Shown piece after piece: positions 8,372 through 19,177 of a DNA stretch of 64,000 nt. This DNA is from Kamptonema formosum PCC 10802 (lineage in GTDB: Bacteria > Cyanobacteriota > Cyanobacteriia > Cyanobacteriales > Oscillatoriaceae), in contig NZ_KB235949.1 of the NCBI RefSeq assembly GCF_000332335.1, positions 178,972 through 242,971 on the forward strand, in the 5' to 3' direction. Numbering within the stretch: position 1 is the first letter of the stretch; every line of letters begins with the position of its first letter. The position numbers were made by a program, and so were the translations under genes. A model generated the notes under the pieces. The model ran no database searches. It worked only from the letters and a program-made list of their open reading frames with translations, and was not told the DNA's origin.

Positions 8372-8512
8372 AATTTTGCCAATTCTCAGTTATCACTTGT
8401 CCCCACAATTAGCTAACCGCAGGACACAGATAAACGCAGAGTCGGTCACATTCATCTGAGCAGAGCGCGGCTCTCATTTGAATGAGTTATGCCCATGAAA
8501 CCCGGTGAGCGT

Positions 8513-8820
8513 AGGGGCGGGCCCCCGTGCCATCAGTGTCAACTTAAGCTGTGTCCCCTAGTCTCCCGGCGGTTGAAACCGCAGCTATACAGACAAAACC
8601 CGCCTGCGCGGGTTTGAAAAGTTCCGCTCTTCTCTTAAGTCCGCGTTGGGCGAAGCCCTTCCCGAAGGGTAGGCGGACTTCGTCTGTATAGCCGCGATTT
8701 CCAATCGCCAGGAACCTGGCAAACTAGCCAGAGGTCTAACCCCTCACTGATTCGCCAACAACATCTTTCAATCGCCAGGAGCTTAAGTTGACACTAATGG
8801 CCACCCACGGAGACCGCCCC
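8513..8820. repeat. MITE-like dispersed repeat, copy R2, between atpA and atpG
   Basis: The ends are inverted: GTCAACTTAAGCT at 8538-8550 and AGCTTAAGTTGACACT at 8780-8795, with outer arms GGGGCGGG (left) and ACCGCCCC (right). Inside are two hairpins (CCCGCCTGCGCGGG and the GTCCGCG...CGGAC stem). This copy is about 100 bp longer than R3 and R4 owing to extra sequence between the inner hairpins and the right end. Confidence 0.8.
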
Positions 8821-8898
8821 CTTCCGGGTTTCTCAGCACCTCACTAATATGAGAACCGCTCTATCTGCGTTTATCTGCCTTTATCTGCGGTTGCAAAA

Positions 8899-10422
<1,524 letters not shown>

Positions 10423-10490
10423 TTATCAGTTGTTAGTTGTTCGCTAATCAGTCACCGGTCGCCGGTCAGGAGGCCCTTCATCAAAAGCCC

Positions 10491-11081
10491 TTAACCATTA
10501 ACCCCTTCCTCTTCCTGAAACTGTATCCCTTCATAAATCTCGCTCAGGGGAATTTGGAGATTTAAGCAAGAGAGGTTCAGAACACTGTCGGGTGCGGACA
10601 GTTCTGTGAGAGTCCAGCTGGGCGCTTGACTGCGGCTGAACAATTCCACACCGCACTCTGACTGGGACACCAAAACATATTCCTGCAATGTGGGCAGCTT
10701 GCGATACTGAGATGCTTTCTTCCCCCTATCGAGTGCTTCTGTGGAGTCGGATAAAACTTCCACCACCAACACTGGATAGCGCACGTTATAATCATCTGCC
10801 CGATCTCGCCCATCGCAAGTCACCATAACATCCGGATAGGTGTAATGGCGTCCACCCTCGACTTCCAAGCGCACATTTTCCATGAACACTCTGCAGTAGC
10901 CACCTTTGAGTCGCTGGCGCAAAGCCAAGGCCAAGTTAAGGACAATGATATTGTGAGGCTTACTGGTGCCTGTCATGGTAATAACTTCGCCATCGTAGTA
11001 TTCATGCCGAATATCCGCCTCTTTTTCTTCCAAGGCGAAATAGTCTTCGACTGTGATGTGCGCTTGTTTAGTCGCTGTCAT
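10491..11081 (-). CDS. Uma2 family (DUF820) protein inside the atp operon
   Basis: A protein of 196 residues, taken from M-T-A-T-K-Q. Uma2 motifs are clear: Y-F-A-L-E-E-K-E, H-E-Y-Y-D-G-E-V-I-T-M-T-G-T near residues 28-42, Y-T-Y-P-D-V-M-V near 85 (the PD of the nuclease-like core), P-V-L-V-V-E-V-L-S-D-S-T-E (the acidic beta strand) and K-A-S-Q-Y-R-K-L-P-T-L-Q-E-Y-V-L-V. All family core residues appear to be present. It lies on the same strand as its neighbours, between atpH and atpA, so it is probably co-transcribed with ATP synthase genes it has no known link to. Insertion of a mobile accessory gene is the likely explanation. Confidence 0.9.
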   Translation of the reverse strand: MTATKQAHITVEDYFALEEKEADIRHEYYDGEVITMTGTSKPHNIIVLNLALALRQRLKGGYCRVFMENVRLEVEGGRHYTYPDVMVTCDGRDRADDYNVRYPVLVVEVLSDSTEALDRGKKASQYRKLPTLQEYVLVSQSECGVELFSRSQAPSWTLTELSAPDSVLNLSCLNLQIPLSEIYEGIQFQEEEGVNG

Positions 11082-11174
11082 GGCCCTCACCAATTTTAGA
11101 TTTCAGATTTTGGATTTTGGATTGACGAGAGAACTCTCAGTCCAAAACCCAGGCATTCCAAATCCGCAATTGAC

Positions 11175-11729
11175 TCACTCCGCACCCAGGCGGATGCCAA
11201 TCCGGCGCAGCTGTCCCCGCAAACTGGCATCAATGATTTGGGAGCCCACTTTAATGATGACACCCCCAATTAAATCGCGGTCGATTTGGGTCTGGAGCTC
11301 CACCGAACGCGCGCCGGTCATCCCTTGCACCTTTTCGCGAACCGCTTGCTGCTGCGCTTCACTGAGCGGCACAGCAGAGGTAACATCCGCCAAGACGGTT
11401 TGGTTCAGCTTGCGCAAAAGTGATAGGTACTGTTGCCCAATCCCCTCTAAAAAGATGACGCGGCGGCGATCTACCAGCAGCATCAAAAAGTTGCGCGTGT
11501 AAGGTTGAAGCTCACCGGCAATCCGCCCCAGCACACCTTTCTTGTCGGCATCCTTAACAAAGGGATTGGCCAGAAACAGGCGCAGTTCCTCGGAGTTTTC
11601 CAGCAAACTCAGCAAGGAACGCACGTCCTCCCCAATTTGCTCCGTGATGTTGCTCGATTGCGCCAGGGACATCAGGGCTTGGGCGTAGGGCTCTACAATT
11701 TCAGAAGTTACAGTACTGCTGCCTTTCAT
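11175..11729 (-). CDS. atpH: ATP synthase F1 subunit delta
   Basis: The 184-residue delta subunit joins the top of F1 to the peripheral stalk. Family features include [11 protein letters not shown] at residues 12-22, the block F-L-A-N-P-F-V near 55-61, the central L-L-V-D-R-R-R near 84, and the C-terminal [25 protein letters not shown] signature. Its start codon touches the stop codon of atpF, indicating translational coupling. Confidence 0.97.
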   Translation of the reverse strand: MKGSSTVTSEIVEPYAQALMSLAQSSNITEQIGEDVRSLLSLLENSEELRLFLANPFVKDADKKGVLGRIAGELQPYTRNFLMLLVDRRRVIFLEGIGQQYLSLLRKLNQTVLADVTSAVPLSEAQQQAVREKVQGMTGARSVELQTQIDRDLIGGVIIKVGSQIIDASLRGQLRRIGIRLGAE

Positions 11730-12268
11730 CAGCGCCCTCCAAGCAGCGCAATGCTGCGGTCAACTAATTGGTTCTGAGCGTCATCGTCCAAGCGCTCCTG
11801 CAACTGGGATTCCACTCGCTGCAGCGCCATCGCAGCCACGCGCTGGCGCAGTTCCTTGAGCACTCGCTCTTGTTCAGTTTCCAGATCCCTAGCAGCTTCC
11901 GCTCTCAAGCGCTCCAAATCTTTCGCTCCCTGAGCCAAAATTGCTTCTCTGGCTTGCTTGGCGCGATCTTCGGCAGCCGCCCGGATTTGTTGCGCCTCTG
12001 CTTGGGCTTGAGCCAGCTTTTTCTGCGCTTCAGAAAGTGCCGCTTCGGCATCTTTCTTGCGCTGCTCAGCTTCTTTAATCGCGGTGGCGATGCTGTTGCG
12101 CCGTTCGCTCAGGACATTCCCCAAAAAACCGCGCCCGAAATAAAACAGCACCCCAATAATAATCACGAGGTTGATCACATTGGTTTCTAAGATGTCTGTA
12201 TTCAGACCGAAACCGTGTTCGACCACCTCTGCTTCTACTTCACTCGCCAGTAAAAAAATCCCCATCAT
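11729..12268 (-). CDS. atpF: ATP synthase Fo subunit b
   Basis: The 179-residue b subunit forms, with b', the peripheral stalk that holds F1 still. There is one membrane helix near residues 30-50 ([15 protein letters not shown]) followed by a long Ala/Glu/Gln/Arg coiled coil ([13 protein letters not shown]). The hydrophilic N-terminal extension before the membrane helix is typical of the cyanobacterial and plastid protein. It lies between the b' gene and atpH, the normal order. Confidence 0.97.
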   Translation of the reverse strand: MMGIFLLASEVEAEVVEHGFGLNTDILETNVINLVIIIGVLFYFGRGFLGNVLSERRNSIATAIKEAEQRKKDAEAALSEAQKKLAQAQAEAQQIRAAAEDRAKQAREAILAQGAKDLERLRAEAARDLETEQERVLKELRQRVAAMALQRVESQLQERLDDDAQNQLVDRSIALLGGR

Positions 12269-12326
12269 AAGCTACCCCTAACTGTGTTCACTTGCCCGCA
12301 GCCCGCAGCTAGAATAATTCGGACGT

Positions 12327-12815
12327 CTAGCGGTTGGCCAACTCAGGCCCGAGAAGTTTTTCCAGGATCTGGCGAGATAGGGTGTCTACCTGCTGCTCCA
12401 GCGAGCTCAAGGCTTCCTGTTTTTGCCGGTCTATCTCTTTCTGAGTTTGCTCTCTCGCTTGCTGGGCTTCTTTTTGCGCTTGGGCAATCTGCTCAGCAGC
12501 GATCTTCTGGGCGTCCGCCTGAGCTTGGGCCACTATCGCCTGAGACTCCCGCAGGGCTTCCCCGCGCTTGATCTCGTATTCCTTAGCCAGCATCTGCGCT
12601 TTGGACAGGCGCTCGCGAGCTTCTTTTTGATTGTTGCGGATGTACTCGTCCCGCTCGTCGATCGCTTTGGTCAGCGGTTTGTAAAAGATGGCGTTCAGGA
12701 TGGCTGCCAAAACTAAAAACTGCACCGCCATCAGAGGCAGCGTGGCATCCAGGTCGAACAGCCCCCCCTCTTTAGCAGCAGTTTCAGCGGCTAGTAGAAT
12801 TGTCCAGTGTGTCAT
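12327..12815 (-). CDS. atpF2: ATP synthase Fo subunit b'
   Basis: The 162-residue b' subunit (older name atpG in some cyanobacteria) pairs with b in the heterodimeric stalk found in photosynthetic bacteria and plastids. The membrane helix is near residues 28-45 ([14 protein letters not shown]), followed by the conserved [13 protein letters not shown] and a long charged coiled coil. The presence of separate b and b' genes supports an oxygenic phototroph. Confidence 0.96.
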   Translation of the reverse strand: MTHWTILLAAETAAKEGGLFDLDATLPLMAVQFLVLAAILNAIFYKPLTKAIDERDEYIRNNQKEARERLSKAQMLAKEYEIKRGEALRESQAIVAQAQADAQKIAAEQIAQAQKEAQQAREQTQKEIDRQKQEALSSLEQQVDTLSRQILEKLLGPELANR

Positions 12816-12825
12816 AGCAACTCAA

Positions 12826-12906
12826 CCGATTTTAGATTTTAGATTTTAGATTTTAGATTTCAGATTTATGATATAATTCACCACCCAAAATCCAAAATCT
12901 AAAACT
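12826..12906. repeat. Short tandem heptamer repeats (TTTTAGA / AAATCTA type)
   Basis: Several tandem copies of GATTTTA lie between the b' gene and atpE, continuing with degenerate TTCAGATTT and then CCAAAATCTAAAA. Similar short runs occur at 11097-11125, 13271-13300, 40888-40912, 47100-47178 and 49065-49095. These look like the short tandemly repeated sequences common in filamentous cyanobacteria, always between genes here. Confidence 0.75.
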
Positions 12907-12968
12907 CACGCCCGCACATCAGGGAGAGACGCGGGCCTATCGCGCCTCTCCCCAGACTGCTCGCGTTC

Positions 12969-13247
<279 letters not shown>

Positions 13248-13354
13248 CTAACTACACAACGCGCTTTCAGGCTTTAGATTCTCGATTTTAGATTTCAGAC
13301 AAAATCCCCAATCAGAGCCTCTAAAATCCTACATTTTATCATCTGAGTGCGAAA

Positions 13355-14107
13355 TCACTCATGATGTTCTTCGCCACCATGCCCCTCCATTGCCTCGTGA
13401 ATGTAGGCTGATGCCAGGGTGGCAAAAATCAGCGCCTGAATGGCACTGGTAAATAAGCCCAACACCATCACCGGCAAGGGTACGAACAGGGGAACCAGCA
13501 GCACCAGCACCGCCACCACTAGCTCATCCGCCAAAATGTTCCCAAATAGACGGAAGCTCAGGGATAGGGGCTTGGTAAAATCTTCCAGAATGTTGATCGG
13601 CAAAAGAATGGGCGTCGGCTGCACATACTTGGCAAAGTATTCCAAGCCGCGCTTGCTGAAGCCGGCGTAGAAGTAGGCCAGCGAAGTCAGCAGGGCCAGC
13701 GCCACCGTGGTGTTGATGTCGTTGGTGGGCGCAGCTAGCTCACCTTCCGGCAGGTGGAGCAGCTTCCAGGGAACCAAAGCACCCGACCAATTGGACACGA
13801 AGATGAACAGGAACAATGTGCCCACAAACGGCACCCAGGGACGGTACTCTTTCTCGCCAATCTGGTTTTTGGCCAGATCCCGGATAAATTCCAGGGCGTA
13901 CTCCATAAAGTTTTGCATCCCACTGGGAATCCGCTGTACGTTCCGAGTGGCTGCAAGAGAAGCTATTACCAGCACGCCAATCACAAACCAGGAGGTGAGA
14001 AACACCTGTCCGTGCAGTTTCAGATTGCCGAGCTGCCAGTAAAAATGCTGGCCCACTTCCAATTTGGCGAGGGGGAGAGAGTCAAAGGTGGTTAAAACGT
14101 CCAGCAT
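13355..14107 (-). CDS. atpB: ATP synthase Fo subunit a
   Basis: The 250-residue a subunit is the membrane stator that gives protons access to the c-ring. Several membrane helices are visible. The essential Arg lies in [14 protein letters not shown] near residue 190, and the C-terminal helix contains [14 protein letters not shown]. The His/Glu-rich tail (H-G-G-E-E-H-H-E) is common in cyanobacteria. It lies between atpI and atpE as usual. Confidence 0.98.
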   Translation of the reverse strand: MLDVLTTFDSLPLAKLEVGQHFYWQLGNLKLHGQVFLTSWFVIGVLVIASLAATRNVQRIPSGMQNFMEYALEFIRDLAKNQIGEKEYRPWVPFVGTLFLFIFVSNWSGALVPWKLLHLPEGELAAPTNDINTTVALALLTSLAYFYAGFSKRGLEYFAKYVQPTPILLPINILEDFTKPLSLSFRLFGNILADELVVAVLVLLVPLFVPLPVMVLGLFTSAIQALIFATLASAYIHEAMEGHGGEEHHE

Positions 14108-14167
14108 GTCGATTCAGGAGGCTTCCCCAGCCCGAAGAGGAGTTGGAGGATTGACAGGTTGCCCGAC

Positions 14168-14611
14168 TTATTTAGGGTCAGGTGCGAGGACTGTTCGCAA
14201 CACGTAAACGATGAGCGCGGCTTTATATGTCAGAAATCCCAGAAAAATGGGCAAAATCTGTAGCTGTTTCCACTGGGTTGCCACTATAATCAACCCAATG
14301 AATATCGCAAACCGCGTCTTGCTCAGACGCTCCTTTTGTCTGCCAAGGCGCTCAACGTCCTTCGCCAACATTCTCAAGTAAACCACACCTGTGCACGCTC
14401 CGATCAAATAATTCAGAGCAATATTGAGGGAGTAGACAATCCAAACAGAAATGAATACAATCCCCGTCAGTGCCAGAGTCACGACCAGCAGCTCCTCTCG
14501 GAGGCGGTAGAACTCTTGCATTGAGGCATCCGGTTCTGAGGACAGAGAGCTGGACTCAGGAGTGTCTCCTGGAGTCGGTGTGGGTTCGAGAGTTTCGTCT
14601 GGCAAGGTCAC
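14168..14611 (-). CDS. atpI: ATP synthase assembly protein I (Atp1-type)
   Basis: A four-helix membrane protein at the head of the operon that helps assemble the c-ring. The conserved region begins [19 protein letters not shown] and includes [17 protein letters not shown] and the C-terminal [13 protein letters not shown]. The start is uncertain. I give GTG 14611 (147 residues), because the Pro/Ser/Glu-rich leader reads on in frame, but ATG 14521 (117 residues) is also possible. Neither has a strong ribosome binding site. The in-frame reading upstream to 14935 does not look like protein. Confidence 0.85.
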   Translation of the reverse strand: MTLPDETLEPTPTPGDTPESSSLSSEPDASMQEFYRLREELLVVTLALTGIVFISVWIVYSLNIALNYLIGACTGVVYLRMLAKDVERLGRQKERLSKTRFAIFIGLIIVATQWKQLQILPIFLGFLTYKAALIVYVLRTVLAPDPK

Positions 14612-15297
14612 AGAGCCCAGGAACAAGTCTAGGGGATTGGCCGCGTGCTCGGCACGAGCTACAGCCTTTATGTTGCGGAAATTCGTCTGATTTGCTAAAA
14701 CCAGACAAAATCCTTCGGAAACATCGGAAAAACCGACCTTTCCCGGGCACAGCATCACGCCCGAACTCCCTCCGTGCGACGGGAAAGGGAGTCCAATCTT
14801 TGCCTCGTTCCCTTGAGAGTTCAGCCGGCTGTTGCCGTCTGAAGGAACAAGGCTCGCGCTTAAAAGCGCTTGCCGGCACTTGGAAGCCCACCGTCTCAGC
14901 TGCCAGCTGTCCGGTGCACACCCGTGCGCAAGCACATCTAGAAATATACCACGCCGTGGTAACGTTCCTTAACAAAAAATTTAATCTCGTTTTGGTAAAA
15001 TCAGCCGCCCCGTTCCGCAGCTAATTTATCCCTCAGACAGTTGACAGCGTAACCTCTATACCCTCCTTACGGAGTTGGGCATGGGGCATGGCGGCGGGAC
15101 TGGGGGCATGGGGCATGGGATTTGGCCTGGGAACACCGGCACAGCCGGCTGAAAGCCTGCTCCCCCCTCCCCCCTAAAGCGCCGGCTTCCTTGACATTTG
15201 CGCAAATTTATGTTAATAAACACGCACTCGCCAAGACCCACCGGCACACCCTCACTCTATATTGATATGGCTGATATGCCTCACCGCCAGTCGCCGT
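14612..15297. other. Gene-free region upstream of the atp operon
   Basis: This 690-base stretch probably holds the atp promoter and leader. No open frame has protein-like composition. It contains CTTAACAAAAAATTTAAT near 14968 and an imperfect GGGCATG minisatellite at about 15076-15121. I could not place a convincing -35/-10 pair. Confidence 0.5.
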
Positions 15298-16224
15298 TCA
15301 GTCCTGCAGGCGAGCGAACTGGCCGGCACCGGCAGCGCTAAGGGCCACCGCCACAGCAAACAGCACCGCCACAGCATACCAGGGAAACTGGGACAGGGGC
15401 AAATACGCCGCTGAGCGCAACCCCATACTCGTATACGTCAGGGGCAGCAGGTAAACCACCGCCTTGATGGCCACCGGCAGGGGAGTGGGGTCAAAAAACG
15501 TGCCGCCCAGAAAAGACATCGGGACAATCAAAAAATTATTGTACAGGCCCACACTTTCTAGCGAGCGCACCCTCAACCCCACAATCACCCCCAACCCAGA
15601 AAACACCGCGCAATTGAGCGCCAGCACCAGCAGGAACAGCGGGTTGAGAAAAGACCAGAGCTTGCCGGTGAAGGCAATGGCCACCAGGAGCACCGAACCC
15701 GAAGTCATCAGCCCGCGCACAATCCCCGCCAGCATTTTACCCAAGTACAGCGCCAGCGGGTGCACCGGCAGCAGCAGCATCTCCTCAAACGTCTTAGTGA
15801 AAAGCCGCTCCCCACAAAGAGAAAACGTCGTCCCGGCGAAACAAATCGTCATCGAGGACAGCGCCGCCATCCCCGGAAGCATAAATTCCAAATAGCTGCC
15901 GTATGCGCCACTCATTCCCGCACCGGGCTTAATAGAACTGCCCAGCCCCAAGCCAAAGGCCAGAATATAGATCAGCGGAGACACCAACCCAGCCGCCGCC
16001 ACTTGGGCAATCCGGACGCGCAGATCCAGCCACTCCCCCCAAAAAACGGTGAGGCTGTCCGCCCAAATCGTCTGAAGCTGGGATATTTCAGCAGTTTTGT
16101 CGGAGCGAAGCAACAGATCGGAGGTCACGGTTACTAGCCAGTCGAGAGGTTCGCCCTTTATTTTTGCACTTCTTAACCCCCTGCCGGTCAGCCGTTCGCA
16201 GTTGGGCTTTATAGCAGCAGCCAC
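15298..16224 (-). CDS. ABC-2 type transporter permease
   Basis: An ABC transporter membrane subunit of about 308 residues with six predicted helices after residue 65. The R-I-A-Q-V-A-A-A-G-L-V-S-P-L-I-Y segment opens the ABC-2 domain, and F-L-G-G-T-F-F-D-P-T-P-L-P near residue 245 is the signature of the NodJ/DrrB-like exporter permeases. The first 60 residues are poorly conserved in character, and a GTG near 16130 is a possible later start. No ATPase partner gene is adjacent, so substrate and direction are unknown. It lies downstream of the lanthipeptide locus on the same strand, but repeats separate it from the transporter gene at 16566. Confidence 0.85.
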   Translation of the reverse strand: MAAAIKPNCERLTGRGLRSAKIKGEPLDWLVTVTSDLLLRSDKTAEISQLQTIWADSLTVFWGEWLDLRVRIAQVAAAGLVSPLIYILAFGLGLGSSIKPGAGMSGAYGSYLEFMLPGMAALSSMTICFAGTTFSLCGERLFTKTFEEMLLLPVHPLALYLGKMLAGIVRGLMTSGSVLLVAIAFTGKLWSFLNPLFLLVLALNCAVFSGLGVIVGLRVRSLESVGLYNNFLIVPMSFLGGTFFDPTPLPVAIKAVVYLLPLTYTSMGLRSAAYLPLSQFPWYAVAVLFAVAVALSAAGAGQFARLQD

Positions 16225-16365
16225 TTAGGGAATGGACGTAGGACAGGCGTCTCGCCTGTCCCAGAGATCTGGAGGGCAGGTGAGACTTAGGGAACGGACG
16301 TAGGACAGGCGTCTCGCCTGTCCCAGAGATCTGGAGGGCAGGCGAGACGCCTGCCCTACGCCTAG
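16225..16365. repeat. Direct repeat of a palindromic unit, 62-bp period
   Basis: Two tandem copies of GGGAAYGGACGTAGGACAGG followed by the palindromic CGTCTCGCCTGTCCC and AGAGATCTGGAGGGCAG. A third inverted partial copy follows (GCGAGACGCCTGCCCTACG). A TATAGCAGCAGCCA sequence just before it matches the end of the element at 34720-34882. Confidence 0.8.
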
Positions 16366-16565
16366 ACTTCGTATCCCAGTGTCCTCAACTGACTGTCTAT
16401 TGCTAAAGCCCCAAAGTTCGCAGTTGGGCTTTAGCCCAAAAGCTGCCCCAGCAGCCTGCGGAAAAGCTCAACTATATATATAAAGAGCTCCCCTGACAGG
16501 GGGGGTTGGGACAACCTCTAGCCAGGTGGCCCAAGGGCCTTTGTCGAGCGCCGGCTGTGCGCCGG

Positions 16566-18515
16566 CTAACCGGCACTGGCGCTGTACTGGTGAGCCGGTA
16601 CGATCCGCCAAGTGGAATCCCCCAGGAGTTCCAGCACCTGCTGGTGGTACTTCAACAAGCTCGACCGGTGGCCCACACTGATGAACGCAGTTTCCGTCTG
16701 TTGCAGCAGCCGGTAGAGATGCAGCTCGTTGTTCATGTCCAAGGCGCTCGTGGCTTCATCCAAAATGGCATAGCGGGGTTGCAACCGCAGCACTCGGGCG
16801 AAGGCGAGGCGCTGCTGCTCGCCCAGTGACAGGACATCGTCCCACTTGATTTCCGCATCAAAGCCGCCGACTCGTGCCGGCAAGTCTTCCAGGTTGACTT
16901 GTCGCAACAGCCGGTGCAGTTCCTCATCCTTAATATTGCGGCTCGTGTTCGGATATAGCAGCTGCTCTCGCAGAGAGCCCAAAATCATGTAGGGGCGCTG
17001 GGGCAAAAACAGCATTTCCTCCAGTTTTGGGCGCACCACCGTGCCGGTGCCGGCGTCCCACAAACCGGCGATCGCTCGCAGCAGCGAACTCTTGCCGCAA
17101 CCGCTCGCACCCACGATCAGCAAACTCTCACCGGCTCCCACTGAAACCGACAAATCTTTAACTAAAATCCGCTCGCCGTTTGGTGTTTGCAACGTCATAT
17201 TTTCCAAAGCGAGCCGGTTGTCTGACACTGACTCAATGATGTGGGAAGATAGCACTTTTGCCTTTGGCGCATCCAGAGCCTCCGAGAAAGTGCCCAATCG
17301 CTGGATCGCAGCCGCAAACGCACTCAGGGATTCAAACTGGCTGACAATTAGCGACAGTGCGCCCAAAACCTGATTGCAAGCAATGCTCGCCTGAGTAATC
17401 ACCCCCAACTCAACTTCGCCGGCAAGATACAGCGGTGCCACCACCAAATAGGGCAATATCAGGAGAAAATAGTTATACCCCGTCGTGAAAAATTCCAGAT
17501 TGCGCTGCCACGCAATCATCTGGTTCGAGTTCTGAATAGCTTCATTAAATCGCTGCTTCACCAGACTAGATTCCGGCTCCTCCCCCCCATAGAAAGCAAT
17601 AGACTCAGCATTGTTGCGAATGTGAACCAAACCGTAGCGGAAATCCCCTTCGCACCGGAATTGGTTGAAATTCAAATGAACCAGTCGCTGGCTCAACCCG
17701 ATAGTGACCCAGTTGCCAAAAACCGCATAGGCAATCATAGCAGCCACCAGAGGCTTAGAGATAGACCAGAGAATCCAACTGTAGGCCAGCAAGTCAATAA
17801 TTTGATTAAAAATCGTCAGGAAAACATTGATGCTGGTGTGGGTGAATAGCCCCATATCTTGGGAGATGCGCTGGTCGGGGTTGTCAATATCGGGCTGGGA
17901 GTTAATTTGATAATAAGCGCGATTGTGAAAATATTTATCCAGAAAATAATGGGTGAGCCAGCGCAGCCAGTTAAGCGCGAGTTTTTTGCGGGCGTAGTGG
18001 GAGAGCACCACAAGCGGTGTGGTGACAGCCAGCACGCAGCCGTAGAGCAATAGCAGGTGTGAGTATCTCGCACCCTCTTTTTGGGCGATAGCGGTTACCA
18101 AGTCCCGCCCTACATAGCTGCTGGCCACATTCATGCCACTGGCTGATAGCAGCAACAATAGCAGCAAAGCCAGCATTGACCACGCTCGCCAGTGATATCT
18201 CAAATGCTTCCAGCAGTAGAAAAAGCCGCAGAGGGGAGCGATGAGAGCGAGCCTCAGCAGGTAGATAGCTGGAGAGTTCGCAATCTTAGTAATAGATTCA
18301 GCCAACCCTGGCGCAAGAGTGCTGGAGAGTTGTGGGAAATAGTGCTGCCCCATCAAGCTGAATGCCCCTACTGCCAGAAAAAAAGCCGCAAAGACGAATA
18401 CCAGCAGCAGCAGCAACAGCCCCAGGAAAGTTCTCCCCCCTCCCCCGACTGGATACCAGTAAGGTTGGGCGATTGTTAAAAAATCCATCCAGAAATGCCG
18501 GTTAATTTTATTCAT
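16566..18515 (-). CDS. SbmA/BacA-type ABC transporter, fused permease and ATPase
   Basis: A protein of about 649 residues starting at ATG 18515 (M-N-K-I-N-R-H-F-W). The in-frame extension upstream runs towards a dispersed repeat. About six membrane helices occupy residues 25-350. The cytoplasmic motif E-G-D-F-R-Y-G-L-V-H-I-R-N-N-A-E-S-I-A-F-Y is typical of the ABCD/SbmA/BacA (ABC_membrane_2) family. The C-terminal ATPase has Walker A G-A-S-G-C-G-K-S-S, signature L-S-L-G-E-Q-Q-R and Walker B Y-A-I-L-D-E-A-T-S-A-L. Family members move peptides, cobalamin or lipids, often inward. It is the next gene downstream of lanM on the same strand, so moving the lanthipeptide is possible, but it has no peptidase domain as LanT has. 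Confidence 0.9.
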   Translation of the reverse strand: MNKINRHFWMDFLTIAQPYWYPVGGGGRTFLGLLLLLLVFVFAAFFLAVGAFSLMGQHYFPQLSSTLAPGLAESITKIANSPAIYLLRLALIAPLCGFFYCWKHLRYHWRAWSMLALLLLLLLSASGMNVASSYVGRDLVTAIAQKEGARYSHLLLLYGCVLAVTTPLVVLSHYARKKLALNWLRWLTHYFLDKYFHNRAYYQINSQPDIDNPDQRISQDMGLFTHTSINVFLTIFNQIIDLLAYSWILWSISKPLVAAMIAYAVFGNWVTIGLSQRLVHLNFNQFRCEGDFRYGLVHIRNNAESIAFYGGEEPESSLVKQRFNEAIQNSNQMIAWQRNLEFFTTGYNYFLLILPYLVVAPLYLAGEVELGVITQASIACNQVLGALSLIVSQFESLSAFAAAIQRLGTFSEALDAPKAKVLSSHIIESVSDNRLALENMTLQTPNGERILVKDLSVSVGAGESLLIVGASGCGKSSLLRAIAGLWDAGTGTVVRPKLEEMLFLPQRPYMILGSLREQLLYPNTSRNIKDEELHRLLRQVNLEDLPARVGGFDAEIKWDDVLSLGEQQRLAFARVLRLQPRYAILDEATSALDMNNELHLYRLLQQTETAFISVGHRSSLLKYHQQVLELLGDSTWRIVPAHQYSASAG

Positions 18516-18548
18516 CTTCACCAGTGATATGAAATGTCCTTCTCGTTC

Positions 18549-18763
18549 CGGGACGGGCACGGGGACCACTGGTGTCAACTTAAGCTCCCGGCGATTGGAA
18601 ATCGCGGCTACACAAACCAAGTCCGCCTACGCGGACTTAAGAGAAGAGCGGGACTTTTAAAACCCGCGCAGGCGGGTTTTGTCTGTATAGCTGCGGTTTC
18701 AACCGTCCAGAGACTACGGGACACAGCTTAAGTTGACACTAATGGCACGGGGACCCACCCCTA
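18549..18763. repeat. MITE-like dispersed repeat, copy R3
   Basis: The inner terminal inverted repeats are GGTGTCAACTTAAGCT at 18571-18586 and AGCTTAAGTTGACACT at 18725-18740, 170 bp end to end. Outer arms (GGGCACGGGGACC left, GGCACGGGGACCC right) are present too. Inside are a GTCCGCCTACGCGGAC stem, the AGAGAAGAGCGGGAC spacer and an AACCCGCGCAGGCGGGTT stem. It lies between lanM and the ABC transporter, in opposite orientation to R4. Confidence 0.85.
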
Positions 18764-18765
18764 CT

Positions 18766-19168
18766 GCCTGGGAATGAAGAATGGAGGCAGAGCCTCCATT
18801 CTCGCTCTAGGCTAGCAGAAAATATGAGTAAGAGCCAGAACAAGTCGGGCTCATCCCATTTTGATAGTCTCGCTCCACTCTTAGCCCGCGAAGGCGGGCT
18901 TCGTTTGTATAGCCGCGATTTCCAATCGCCAGGAAAGTAGCTAATCGCCAGGGGAATAGGTATAGGTCTAACCCCTCACCGATTCGCCAACAGCATCTTT
19001 CTAATCGCCAGGAAACTAGCAAAACTGACCTGTTCTCTTTCTCGTTCCCAGGCACCCTTACGGGAAGCTTGCGGCTACCGCCAGGGAATGAAGAATGGAG
19101 GCTCTGCCTCCATTCTCGCTCCTCGCTCTAGGCTAGCAGAAAATATGAGTGACAGCCAGAAAAATTAA
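18766..19168. repeat. Pair of ~75-bp direct repeats enclosing dispersed-repeat fragments
   Basis: Copies at about 18766-18842 and 19082-19168 share GGGAATGAAGAATGGAGG, a palindromic GGAGGC...GCCTCC, CTCGCTCTAGGCTAGCAG and AAAATATGAGT. Between them lie a half-unit of the dispersed family (AGCCCGCGAAGGCGGGCT, 18884-18901, and TGTATAGCCGCGATTT) and AATCGCCAGGAAA segments. There is no gene. Confidence 0.75.
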
Positions 19169-19177
19169 CCATTTCCC

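Noticed and set aside
14612..14935. Longer 255-residue form of AtpI
   Set aside because: The extra N-terminal part has no membrane or conserved sequence and is longer than any AtpI form I know.
14968..14985. Pho-box-like CTTAACAAAAAATTTAAT upstream of atpI, similar to one upstream of speH (33391-33409)
   Set aside because: Only two loose repeats, AT-rich and weakly matching; could be chance.
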